From Bacteroidales bacterium UBA1192 (GTDB lineage: Bacteria > Bacteroidota > Bacteroidia > Bacteroidales > Bacteroidaceae): 23,321 bases of DNA. Made by a program: the position numbers and the translations under genes. Numbering within the stretch: the stretch's first letter is position 1; the number at the start of each line of letters is the position of its first letter. Shown here one piece after another: positions 15,582 through 23,244 of the stretch. The DNA lies in contig DBYG01000055.1 in the NCBI GenBank assembly GCA_002310175.1, forward strand, positions 1 to 23,321, in the 5' to 3' direction. The notes under the pieces are model-generated. The model did no database searches. It saw only the letters and a list, made by a program, of their open reading frames with translations, and was not told the DNA's origin.

Positions 15582-16555
15582 TATCTGTTATCATACCATA
15601 TTACAACCAAGACGGAAATCCAGCCACTGAATCTCTGCTGGGTCGTGCCATCCGTTCAGCCGTATCAAATCTTGAAGGATTCTTCCCTTACGAGATTCTT
15701 GTCATCAATGACGGTTCTCCATCGGACCCGTCATTTGACGGTATTGAAACGGCCCGTATCAAGTATTTCCATCGCCCCCACGGCAGACTGGGAGCAGCCA
15801 GGAACTATGGTATGGATAATGTATCGGGCAGCATTGTCCTGTTCCTTGATGCCGATGACTACTATTATCCCGGATCACTGGTTCCATGCATCAGGAAAAT
15901 GATCGATACCGGAGCTGACTTGCTTGGTTTCGGAATGAAGGAAACACGTAACATGACCGGTATCGACAATCCCCGATATGAGGAACCGGTTTTTGAAGAA
16001 CCGGTGACAGGAAACAGATATATGAGCCGTCACAATCTGTTCGGGAGCGCCTGCCGCTATCTGATTTCAGTTTCACTGATAAGAGAGAACGAACTGAGAT
16101 TCATGGAAAACGCATTCATTGAAGATGAAGAGTTTACTCCCAGAATGGTCTGGCTGAGCCGCAGATTTGTAAACACGAGTTTCCCGGTCTATGCATATTG
16201 CATCCATCCTGGCACAATAACCACATCATCCTCAAGGACACTTACCGATGAGAAAGCCGCCCATACACTCATTGCACTCAGGCACCTGGTTTCCTTCAGG
16301 AATGAGCACTCGGACTGTCCCCACGACGGATTGGACAAGAAGATAAATTATCTGAGTCTGGATCTTCTGCGCAGAACCCTCAGAAGGAAAGAGTGGAAAG
16401 AGGTGATCATTCAACAGAAGGAAGCTCTTTCACACATGGGCCTGTTTCCGCTTCAGGACAAGGGTTATCCGCTGGGATTCCGAATCTACTCACTACTATT
16501 AAGAAGCCATGCAGGCCTTCATATACTTCACATGGCTGAACTGTTCTGCAAATGA
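15578..16555 (+). CDS. Glycosyltransferase family 2
   Basis: A 325-residue GT-A enzyme. The N-terminal fold begins MISVIIPYYNQ, followed by INDGSPSD (43-50), the HGRLGAARNYGM block (68-79) and the metal site DADD at 91-94. Residues around 180-190 contain a conserved-looking IEDEEF segment that may hold the catalytic base, as in other GT2 enzymes with an ED motif. It overlaps both neighbours by 4 bases (ATGA at each end), so the three rightward genes are coupled. Donor and acceptor sugars cannot be inferred. Confidence 0.89.
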   Translation: MISVIIPYYNQDGNPATESLLGRAIRSAVSNLEGFFPYEILVINDGSPSDPSFDGIETARIKYFHRPHGRLGAARNYGMDNVSGSIVLFLDADDYYYPGSLVPCIRKMIDTGADLLGFGMKETRNMTGIDNPRYEEPVFEEPVTGNRYMSRHNLFGSACRYLISVSLIRENELRFMENAFIEDEEFTPRMVWLSRRFVNTSFPVYAYCIHPGTITTSSSRTLTDEKAAHTLIALRHLVSFRNEHSDCPHDGLDKKINYLSLDLLRRTLRRKEWKEVIIQQKEALSHMGLFPLQDKGYPLGFRIYSLLLRSHAGLHILHMAELFCK

Positions 16556-17664
16556 AAATACTGCTACTCGGAGAATACAGCAATGTACACAACACTCTTG
16601 CCCTTGGACTGAGGGCATTGGGCCAGCAGGTGTGCGTTGCAAGTGACGGAGACGGCTGGAAAAACTATCCGCGCGACATAGACCTTTCCCGTGAGAACAA
16701 AGGAAAAGGCACATTCCTGTTTAATCTGATCAAATCACTTCCTCACATGAAAGGATATGATGTGGTACAACTCATCAACCCCATGTTCCTTGAACTTAAG
16801 GCTGAACATATAGAACCGGTCTACAGGTTTCTCCGACGACACAACGGCAAGATTGTCTTGGGAGCATTCGGAATGGACCACTACTGGGTTAGCGTTAACA
16901 GCGACATCCGTCCGCTCCGCTATAGTGATTTCAATTTCGGTGATACGCCACGTACAGACCCTGAGGCGGAGATTTACAGGAAAGAGTGGACCGGCACCCG
17001 TAAGGAACTGCTCAACAAGACGATTGCCTGTGATTGTGACGGAATAGTGGCAGGATTGTATGAATATTGGGCCACATATCATGAAGTATCCGCACCCGGA
17101 GCCGACGGTCGTCCGGTCCGTAACAAAATGACCTTCATTCCATTTCCTATTGTATTGCCTGAGAACCCTGTCACAACCGTCTCAGGAGACAGATTCAGGC
17201 TATTTGCCGGTATCAGCCGAGGACGTTCCGCATACAAAGGAACAGATATAATGATTGAGGCCGCACGTGAAGTAATGAAAGCTTATCCCGACAAGATAGA
17301 ACTGAGGATTGCCGAAGGAATCCCATTCAATGAATATACCAGGATGATGGAAGGTAGCGATGCCATTCTGGACCAGTTGTACAGCTACACCCCATCCATG
17401 AATTCCCTTTTAGCTATGTCAAAAGGAATTATTGATATTGGTGGAGGGGAACCTGAAAACTACAGTATATTAGGCGAGGAAGAACTGAGACCCATCGTGA
17501 ACGTACAGCCTTGTAAGGAAAGCGTCTATTCTGAGATAGAAAGACTGACGCTGAATCAGGAAATCATTCCTGAACTGAAACGCCAATCGGTGGAATATGT
17601 ACGCAGGCATCACGATTACATAAAAGTGGCACGGCAGTATCTGGATTTTTACCGTACCCTATGA
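16552..17664 (+). CDS. GT-B fold glycosyltransferase (GT1/GT4-like)
   Basis: A 370-residue protein with two Rossmann-like halves: an acceptor half beginning MKILLLGEYSNVHNTLALGL and a donor half from about 214, with RLFAGISRGRSAYKGTDIMIEAA (216-238), IELRIAEGIPFNEY, and SDAILDQLYSYTPSMNSLLAMSKG (269-292). This layout matches GT4-like enzymes that use NDP sugars, but the usual E-x7-E donor motif is not evident; the equivalent stretch reads GGGEPENYSILGEEEL (297-312). It is the last gene of the rightward operon, overlapping its upstream neighbour by ATGA, and ends 26 bases from the convergent acyltransferase gene. Confidence 0.78.
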   Translation: MKILLLGEYSNVHNTLALGLRALGQQVCVASDGDGWKNYPRDIDLSRENKGKGTFLFNLIKSLPHMKGYDVVQLINPMFLELKAEHIEPVYRFLRRHNGKIVLGAFGMDHYWVSVNSDIRPLRYSDFNFGDTPRTDPEAEIYRKEWTGTRKELLNKTIACDCDGIVAGLYEYWATYHEVSAPGADGRPVRNKMTFIPFPIVLPENPVTTVSGDRFRLFAGISRGRSAYKGTDIMIEAAREVMKAYPDKIELRIAEGIPFNEYTRMMEGSDAILDQLYSYTPSMNSLLAMSKGIIDIGGGEPENYSILGEEELRPIVNVQPCKESVYSEIERLTLNQEIIPELKRQSVEYVRRHHDYIKVARQYLDFYRTL

Positions 17665-17690
17665 CCGTTATTGTAAGGGGGAAAAGGCCT

Positions 17691-17717
17691 CTAAAGCACT
17701 CCGGAATAGTCCGGTGC
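17691..17717 (-). terminator. Weak candidate terminator at the end of the acyltransferase gene
   Basis: On the minus strand GCAC-CGG pairs with CCG-GTGC (17717-17711 with 17704-17696, two-base bulge) around a 6-base loop, then TTTAG, the last T of the Leu codon plus the stop. The T tract is short and the hairpin is inside the coding region, so this is tentative. Confidence 0.22.
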
Positions 17718-19016
17718 CTTGTGCTTGCGGAACTTCCAGCGAAGGTCAGAGAGCAAACGTCTGGTGAAAGATCCGTATGCGTAAATATACCGTAGAGAAG
17801 GCAGAGATAGTATCAGAGCCACCAATGCCCACTTCCACGGAAGGAAGATGAAATAGACCAGACACCATACAATAAATGATATAATGGACAGTCCGAACCT
17901 GGTCCCGAATCTGGCCGTATTGTAGAATGCGTCGTCCTGCACCCTACCCAAAATAATAACGGTAGGAATCCATATTAACGAGCTTACCAGGCCACTGAAC
18001 AGATAATATGGCAGACCTGCGAGAGCCATAAGGAACTTGATCAGGATCTTACCCCACCCCTTCTCATCGGCTATGGAAAAGACCGATATACCGTTCTGGA
18101 TACGCCATAGCCGCAGGCTGTCAGTCTTCTTGAACAGTTCTGCCGAAGCTTCCGGATTGCTCTCCCGCATGGATAGGACATCCCTGATCAGCGACTGGTC
18201 AACAGCCTGATTGCGCATCAGGCCATTCAGTTTACAGCCAGCCTCTGACTCAACCTTGGACAGAGTGCAGGCAAAGACCTTCCTGTCGGCAGCCTTGAGC
18301 TTGACATATTCCCACATGGAATCATAATCCTCATCGTCGGGAAGATAGGCTATCAGTCCGGCAAGTCTCTCTCTGAGCATCTCCCGGAGCTTAAGCATCT
18401 GTACAGGCCATGGCTCACCGGCATTATCCTTTATGTAACCGCTTATATCCAAAGGCTTGCCGAATCTTATGAGGACTGTTGAACGATAACGGAAATAATC
18501 ACCATACTCAACACCTATCGGGATAATATTCACCTGCTCCTCCTTACCTGAATGTTCATAGACCGAACTGGCTATATGGAATATTCCCTTACTGAGTTTG
18601 AGAAGAGAATGTTTGGGCCTGTGAGTGGCTTCGGGGAAGAGCACCAGGGGCACCTTATCCATGAGTATGTCTGTAGCTTGAGCTATCACCTCATCATTCC
18701 TTTTAACGGCCTCAATGCCGTCTCTGATACGGTAAATGGGCATAACCTTAAGGAATGTGAGCCAATTAGCCGCAGTCTTTTTCCGGAAAATATCCGCACG
18801 TGCCATGAAGACTTTCTGCTTTCTTGTTGATGAGAGCAGGACCAAAGCATCCATAAGAGCATTGGTATGGTTTGATGCCCATATGGTACATCCTTCTGAA
18901 GGGATATTCTCAAGCCCTTCCACCTGATACTTGCAGTAAGAGCTCTTTACTGCCCAATCCACGAATATTTTCAGGAAAAAATATCTGAAGTTTCCGTCCT
19001 GAATCTTTTCTTTCAT
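17691..19016 (-). CDS. PlsC-type lysophospholipid/1-acylglycerol-3-phosphate acyltransferase with C-terminal membrane segments
   Basis: A 441-residue membrane-associated protein. The PlsC domain (about 30-225) has NHTNALMD (49-56) as acyl-donor motif I, with five rather than four residues between His50 and Asp56, and FPEATHRPK (127-135) in place of the FPEGTR block. A helical middle region (about 225-310) is followed by hydrophobic segments near 325-350 and 370-405. Family role: transfer of a fatty acyl group to a glycerophospholipid or related acceptor at the inner membrane; the substrate could also be an amino lipid. The ATG overlaps the stop of the BASS transporter (19013-19016), so both are made together. 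Confidence 0.83.
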   Translation of the reverse strand: MKEKIQDGNFRYFFLKIFVDWAVKSSYCKYQVEGLENIPSEGCTIWASNHTNALMDALVLLSSTRKQKVFMARADIFRKKTAANWLTFLKVMPIYRIRDGIEAVKRNDEVIAQATDILMDKVPLVLFPEATHRPKHSLLKLSKGIFHIASSVYEHSGKEEQVNIIPIGVEYGDYFRYRSTVLIRFGKPLDISGYIKDNAGEPWPVQMLKLREMLRERLAGLIAYLPDDEDYDSMWEYVKLKAADRKVFACTLSKVESEAGCKLNGLMRNQAVDQSLIRDVLSMRESNPEASAELFKKTDSLRLWRIQNGISVFSIADEKGWGKILIKFLMALAGLPYYLFSGLVSSLIWIPTVIILGRVQDDAFYNTARFGTRFGLSIISFIVWCLVYFIFLPWKWALVALILSLPSLRYIYAYGSFTRRLLSDLRWKFRKHKAPDYSGVL

Positions 19017-19996
19017 TGCCTGACATTTCGTTTTGACAGACCAACCGAATCAAAACCTGTATATCTGAATAACGCAGATACGGCAAGACCCGAAATGATA
19101 TGCCATATTCCCCACCACGCTGTGACAAATACCATACCACCCATTGCTATCTCAGGCGGAAATATATTCGAATTGAACAACAGCATGAGTCCCAGTCCGG
19201 AGTTCTGTATTCCCACTTCAAGGGTTACGGAACGACGGTCCTTAACAGGCACCCGTCCCATTGTGGATGCCGTATAGCCTATACCAAGACCGATAAGGTT
19301 GTGGACCAGGACGATTATGAAGATTATTCCTATATATTTTCTGAATGAACTGTAGTTCTGGGAAAGCATCATGACCACTATACCCAGGAAAACGGCAATT
19401 GATACATAGCGCATGATCTCCTTGAGACGATCAGCCGCCTTGGGAGCAAACCGGACAGTAAGAAAACCGAGCAATACAGGGATACCCACGATCATTATCA
19501 CCGTCAAGGAGACGTGAAGAGGTGATATCTGAAGTGGCTGAAGCATATTACGGGCTGTCAGGTCGAAATATTTCACATAAAGTCCACCCCAGATGGCATA
19601 GTTGATTGGGGTGAAGATTGGTGCTCCAAGCGTGGTAATGGTGCTCATCAGCACAGACAACTCACTGTTTCCCTTAGAATAGGACGACATGAAATTCGAC
19701 ACCGCTCCTCCGGGACAGGATGCCACCAGTATCAGTCCCATAGCCACCGTGGGTGAAAGAAGGTTATGAAGTGAGGCACATAGGATGAAGGTGAACAGGG
19801 GAAGTATTATCCACTGACATACCAGTCCGATGAACATGGACCGGGGCCTGTTGAACACACCCTTGAAGAAATGCGGCTTTAGACCTAACGCCACACCGTA
19901 CATCACTACGGCCATGAAAACCCCAAGCAGGCGCGTTCCCGTCTGACTGAAACTTATGGTTTCGGCATCCAGCTGTTGAAGCAGGTCTCCGTACAT
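19013..19996 (-). CDS. Bile acid:sodium symporter (BASS) family transporter
   Basis: A 327-residue inner membrane protein with about nine or ten transmembrane segments. The two conserved discontinuous-helix regions of the family are visible: ASCPGGAVSNFMS (92-104) and EVGIQNSGLG (260-269), which hold the sodium sites. Bacterial members move bile acids, pantoate, pyruvate-like or sulfur compounds with sodium, and the substrate here cannot be read. A TTTG-N20-TAAATTTG promoter lies 29-60 bases upstream and its stop overlaps the acyltransferase start. Whether transporter and acyltransferase share a pathway is unknown. Confidence 0.87.
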   Translation of the reverse strand: MYGDLLQQLDAETISFSQTGTRLLGVFMAVVMYGVALGLKPHFFKGVFNRPRSMFIGLVCQWIILPLFTFILCASLHNLLSPTVAMGLILVASCPGGAVSNFMSSYSKGNSELSVLMSTITTLGAPIFTPINYAIWGGLYVKYFDLTARNMLQPLQISPLHVSLTVIMIVGIPVLLGFLTVRFAPKAADRLKEIMRYVSIAVFLGIVVMMLSQNYSSFRKYIGIIFIIVLVHNLIGLGIGYTASTMGRVPVKDRRSVTLEVGIQNSGLGLMLLFNSNIFPPEIAMGGMVFVTAWWGIWHIISGLAVSALFRYTGFDSVGLSKRNVRQ

Positions 19997-20024
19997 TTAT
20001 TATCGCCTCTATCGAAATTACCTG

Positions 20025-20056
20025 CAAATTTAAGGAATAAAGTCCAATTGTCCAAA
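20025..20056 (-). promoter_or_regulatory. Consensus Bacteroidota promoter for the BASS-acyltransferase operon
   Basis: On the minus strand TTTG (20056-20053) and TAAATTTG (20032-20025) are separated by exactly 20 bases, matching both the -33 and -7 elements. The predicted leader is about 25 bases. Confidence 0.62.
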
Positions 20057-20086
20057 AACAGCACTTATCCTATAGAATAACTATTG

Positions 20087-20094
20087 TATCTTAG
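20087..20094 (+). promoter_or_regulatory. Weak candidate -7 element of rlmH
   Basis: TATCTTAG on the plus strand matches TAnnTTTG at all but one defined position and, like the tRNA-Ser promoter, is followed by TGCCCG. No -33 element is visible. It lies 24 bases before the rlmH start. Confidence 0.27.
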
Positions 20095-20117
20095 TGCCCG
20101 AATAAATAGATCCCAGC

Positions 20118-20591
20118 ATGAAGATTCTCCTGATAGTGATAGGGAAAACCGACAGGAAATGGCTTGAGGAGGGCATAGGAGTCTATTCCGAAAGGATAAG
20201 CCATTTCGCCCAGTTCGATATTCTGGTCATTCCCGACCAGAAGAATACCCGGAACATGGATGCCAGCGTGCAGAAGGAACGCGAGGGTGAATCCGTCCTG
20301 CGACTGCTCCAGCCCGGCGACGATGTCTGCCTTCTCGATGACAAAGGATCCGAGATGACATCCACACAGATGGCATCATGGTTAGAGAAGCGAATCAGCC
20401 GGTCATCCAAAAGACTGGTTTTCATAATAGGCGGACCTTACGGCTTCTCTTCCGGACTATACGACCGTGTTCCGGAGCGCATATCGCTCTCCAGAATGAC
20501 TTTCTCCCACCAGATGGTCAGGCTGATATTCGTGGAGCAGCTGTATCGGGCTTTTGCGATTATAAACAAGCTCCCGTACCACCATGAATAG
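20118..20591 (+). CDS. rlmH: 23S rRNA (pseudouridine1915-N3)-methyltransferase
   Basis: A 157-residue SPOUT methyltransferase that uses SAM to methylate pseudouridine 1915 in helix 69 of 23S rRNA on assembled ribosomes. Family hallmarks: MKILLIVIGK at the start, LLDDKG (72-77), the SAM-binding knot FIIGGPYGF (102-110), and the C-terminal SHQMVRLIFVEQLYRAFAI with the terminal YHH motif. Length is exactly typical. The ATG at 20118 is the natural start. It is a single-gene unit, divergent from the BASS operon and convergent with the aminotransferase gene with only 3 bases between stops. Confidence 0.97.
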   Translation: MKILLIVIGKTDRKWLEEGIGVYSERISHFAQFDILVIPDQKNTRNMDASVQKEREGESVLRLLQPGDDVCLLDDKGSEMTSTQMASWLEKRISRSSKRLVFIIGGPYGFSSGLYDRVPERISLSRMTFSHQMVRLIFVEQLYRAFAIINKLPYHHE

Positions 20592-20594
20592 TGC

Positions 20595-21698
20595 TTATCT
20601 GAAGGTATTCACAGTATCAATCACTTCAAGGACTTCCTCATCGGTTATAACCGGACTCATGGGCAGGCTCAGTTCCCTGTCATGTATCCTCTCCGTAACA
20701 GGAAGGCTCAGGCTGTTCCATCCACTGTAACACCTCTGCCTGTGCGGAGGTACAGGATAATGGATAACAGTACGTACCCCTCTCTCCCACAGATACTCCT
20801 GCAGTTCATTCCGCCTTTCCGTGAAAACGGGGTAAATATGCCACACATTAGATTGTACAGGCAACATTACAGGCATAGAGACCAACGGATTGCATATCCC
20901 TTCAGTATATAAGGCCGCCACATGGCGGCGTGCGTCATTGTCCTCATCAAGGTGTCTCAGCTTGACCCGCAGCACGGCTGCCTGAATCTCATCCATACGG
21001 CTGTTCCGGCCCTGATAATCGAATATGTATTTGCGTGGGGAGCCGTAATTGGCCAGTGTGCGCACCGTTTCCGCCAGGATGCCGTCATTGGTTGTAACGG
21101 CACCGGCATCGCCCAGTGAGCCCAGATTCTTTCCGGGATAGAAGCTGTGGCCGGCAGCATCGCCCAAAGAACCGGTCCTGCGTCCGTTCAACGTCATGCA
21201 CCCCTGTGCCTGGGCATTGTCCTCTATCAGCTTCAGTCCGTGACGGCGGCAGATGTCGGCCATTTCGCCGGACCAGGAGAGACGCCCGTACAGATGTACT
21301 GTCATCAGTGCCTTAGTCCTGGAAGTTATATGTGTCTCTATCAGGCTCTCGTCTATCTCAAGTGTATCCCAACGCGGTTCCACAAGCACAGGTTTCAGTC
21401 CGTTTCCGGTTATGGCCAGTATCGAGGCGATAAAGGTGTTGGCTGGAACCAGAATCTCATCACCCGGACTCATGACGCCCATTTCAATATATGCCCTTAA
21501 AATCAGCCAAAGCGCATCCAGTCCATTGGCACAGGTCACACAGTTATGTACTCCTATGTATTCGGCATACTCGGTCTCAAACGCACTAACCTCGCCTCCA
21601 CCGAGATACCGTCCGCTATCGACAACTCGCAGGACAGCCTCGTGAATCTCATCGGAATACTTTCCGGTAACTTTGCCAAGCGGAAGGAACTCTATCAT
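20595..21698 (-). CDS. DegT/DnrJ/EryC1/StrS sugar aminotransferase (FdtB/QdtB-like)
   Basis: A 367-residue PLP-dependent enzyme of the NDP-ketosugar aminotransferase family. Features are the NGLDALWLILRA cofactor-binding helix (58-69), VPANTFIAS (84-92), EDNAQAQG (159-166) and the PLP lysine Lys190 in SFYPGKNLGSLGDAGA. The FYPGKNLG sequence is characteristic of enzymes acting on 3-keto-6-deoxy sugars, such as FdtB and QdtB, which make dTDP-3-amino-3,6-dideoxyhexoses from glutamate; the exact sugar (Fuc3N or Qui3N) cannot be told. It starts 3 bases after the ketoisomerase-acyltransferase fusion, whose product would be its substrate. Confidence 0.9.
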   Translation of the reverse strand: MIEFLPLGKVTGKYSDEIHEAVLRVVDSGRYLGGGEVSAFETEYAEYIGVHNCVTCANGLDALWLILRAYIEMGVMSPGDEILVPANTFIASILAITGNGLKPVLVEPRWDTLEIDESLIETHITSRTKALMTVHLYGRLSWSGEMADICRRHGLKLIEDNAQAQGCMTLNGRRTGSLGDAAGHSFYPGKNLGSLGDAGAVTTNDGILAETVRTLANYGSPRKYIFDYQGRNSRMDEIQAAVLRVKLRHLDEDNDARRHVAALYTEGICNPLVSMPVMLPVQSNVWHIYPVFTERRNELQEYLWERGVRTVIHYPVPPHRQRCYSGWNSLSLPVTERIHDRELSLPMSPVITDEEVLEVIDTVNTFR

Positions 21699-21701
21699 AA
21701 C

Positions 21702-23105
21702 TCAAAACAGCATTTCGTACGTGTCATAAACTACGGAACGGGCTCCGAATCCCTCCTTCTGGAAGATTAGCCCCTCATTCAGATATCCGCCTCCGTTCTC
21801 GGTGGAGACCCCGAAATCAAAATAGGAACGATCTGCATATACAACAGTTATGAGATTGTGAAGCAGCAAGTCCAGGGCACCGTCCCTCTTTCCTTCGGCC
21901 GATGAGGCAAGATACTGCGTATGGACAACATGACCCATATCATATATCAAGGCACCTGCAACGACATTACCGCCTTCACGCGCCACATACAGCTTTATCT
22001 GCTCAGGGAAACGGCTGTGAAGCAACTGCAGTTCCTTCACCGTATGCACAGGTTTCTTGTGGTGCTTTTCCATCAGGATTCCAGCCAGGATATTCCAGAA
22101 GGCCTCCAGATCGTCAGTCATGTTACCTGCATCGACCGTAACCCCCGCCTTGAGAGCCTTGACGCATCCCGACTTGCGCGACTGCCGCATAGGCAATCTC
22201 CTTGTGCAGTCTATAACCGATGACACGCCTCTTTCCTTCAGGGTCCCGCCACTGCGGAAAAGCGCATACAGATCCTCCTCGGCCGGAAGCGTGCTGTATA
22301 TATATGGTATTGGCTTGTAGAGCCAGCGGTGTGCGCCAAGTTCGCGCTTCATCCAGTCAATGGCGCAACTGAACACCTCCAGGGCATCAACGGCAATCAT
22401 GTCGGCAGGAACTATCAGGCCGCCGTAGGTAAGGCCGCCGTGTGACTGCACCGTACCCTCTTCGCAGCACCAATTGGCAGGAAGCATAGCTATCAGCCTG
22501 CCGTGCTTGTAGAACATGAGCGAACAGTCGGTGAAACGGTCACTGTGGTAGTCCATATATCTGCGGTCAAACAGGAACGTCCCGTTTTTGGATACCTTGA
22601 CGAACGCGTTCCACTCCTCCATACGGCTCTCGTCATACCTCACTACCGACAGTTGTTCAGTCAGGTACTCGCTATAGTCATTAATATAACCTGAGGCATT
22701 ATAAGGATGCGATGCAAACACCACGCATACAGTACCCGGAGCAAAGTCACGCAAATCGCACCACACACCAGGAGGTATCAGGATACCCTTCCTGGGGGAA
22801 TCCATACGCACCTCAATACTGCGGGTCCCGTCATCAACCATCATGGTGAATGCCCCGCTTACAGGAACAACAACTTCGGCAGATTCACTGTGAGAATGTC
22901 CGCCTCGTGTCTTTCCGTCCGGGACACCATATATCCAGAACACACGTTCTATCTGGAACGGTATCTGATGTGCCCCTTCGGCAAAAGCCAGGGCCCCGCG
23001 GTCATCCACTGCTTCGGGGAATTCTATTATCCTGCATCCCCTGGGCATGGGGGGTGTCACACTCTTATCTGACATATAGGCTGTTCCTGTTACGGAACCG
23101 GTCAT
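21702..23105 (-). CDS. Fusion of a dTDP-sugar 3,4-ketoisomerase (WxcM/FdtA-like) and a FemAB/GNAT-like acyltransferase
   Basis: A 467-residue two-domain protein. Residues about 25-147 form a cupin of the WxcM/FdtA/QdtA family, with DDRGALAF (34-41), ERVFWIYG (53-60), RGGHSHS (68-74, His70 and His72 at the positions of the HAH catalytic pair) and SGYINDYSEYL (138-148). Such enzymes isomerise dTDP-4-keto-6-deoxyglucose to the 3-keto sugar. Residues about 155-467 resemble FemAB/GNAT acyltransferases (NGTFLFDRRYMDYHSDRF, SHGGLTYGGLIV, and the C-terminal YFDFGVSTENGG). The second domain likely N-acylates the amino sugar made by the next gene. ATG 23105 is chosen; ATG 23075 gives a more usual leader, and TTG 23123 is unlikely. 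Confidence 0.85.
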   Translation of the reverse strand: MTGSVTGTAYMSDKSVTPPMPRGCRIIEFPEAVDDRGALAFAEGAHQIPFQIERVFWIYGVPDGKTRGGHSHSESAEVVVPVSGAFTMMVDDGTRSIEVRMDSPRKGILIPPGVWCDLRDFAPGTVCVVFASHPYNASGYINDYSEYLTEQLSVVRYDESRMEEWNAFVKVSKNGTFLFDRRYMDYHSDRFTDCSLMFYKHGRLIAMLPANWCCEEGTVQSHGGLTYGGLIVPADMIAVDALEVFSCAIDWMKRELGAHRWLYKPIPYIYSTLPAEEDLYALFRSGGTLKERGVSSVIDCTRRLPMRQSRKSGCVKALKAGVTVDAGNMTDDLEAFWNILAGILMEKHHKKPVHTVKELQLLHSRFPEQIKLYVAREGGNVVAGALIYDMGHVVHTQYLASSAEGKRDGALDLLLHNLITVVYADRSYFDFGVSTENGGGYLNEGLIFQKEGFGARSVVYDTYEMLF

Positions 23106-23120
23106 AATCCGATTCCCTTT

Positions 23121-23128
23121 CAAAAATA
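23121..23128 (-). promoter_or_regulatory. Candidate -7 element of the ketoisomerase-aminotransferase operon
   Basis: TATTTTTG on the minus strand matches TAnnTTTG in full, but without a TTTG at -33. It would leave only about 10 bases before ATG 23105 and about 40 before ATG 23075, so if real it favours the downstream start. Confidence 0.32.
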
Positions 23129-23178
23129 ACGATTAAAACCGTTCGTTGTTGTTTTTTGAAAAATATTCATTCCAAAAC

Positions 23179-23209
23179 TTGCAAGACTCAAAACCGTACA
23201 TTACCTTTG
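23179..23209 (+). promoter_or_regulatory. Promoter of tRNA-Ser
   Basis: TTG (23179-23181) and TACCTTTG (23202-23209) are separated by 20 bases, close to the full Bacteroidota consensus. Transcription would start near 23214, about 30 bases before the mature tRNA; the leader holds a GAACC-AAC-GGTTC hairpin (23228-23240). Confidence 0.62.
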
Positions 23210-23244
23210 TGCCCGCTAAAGGATTCCGAACCAACGGTTCCCAA

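Noticed and set aside
12040..17664. Mobile or recently acquired island
   Set aside because: No integrase, transposase, direct repeats or clear composition change was seen; the tRNA-Ser at the right edge has no visible partial copy in the window, although the gene continues outside it.
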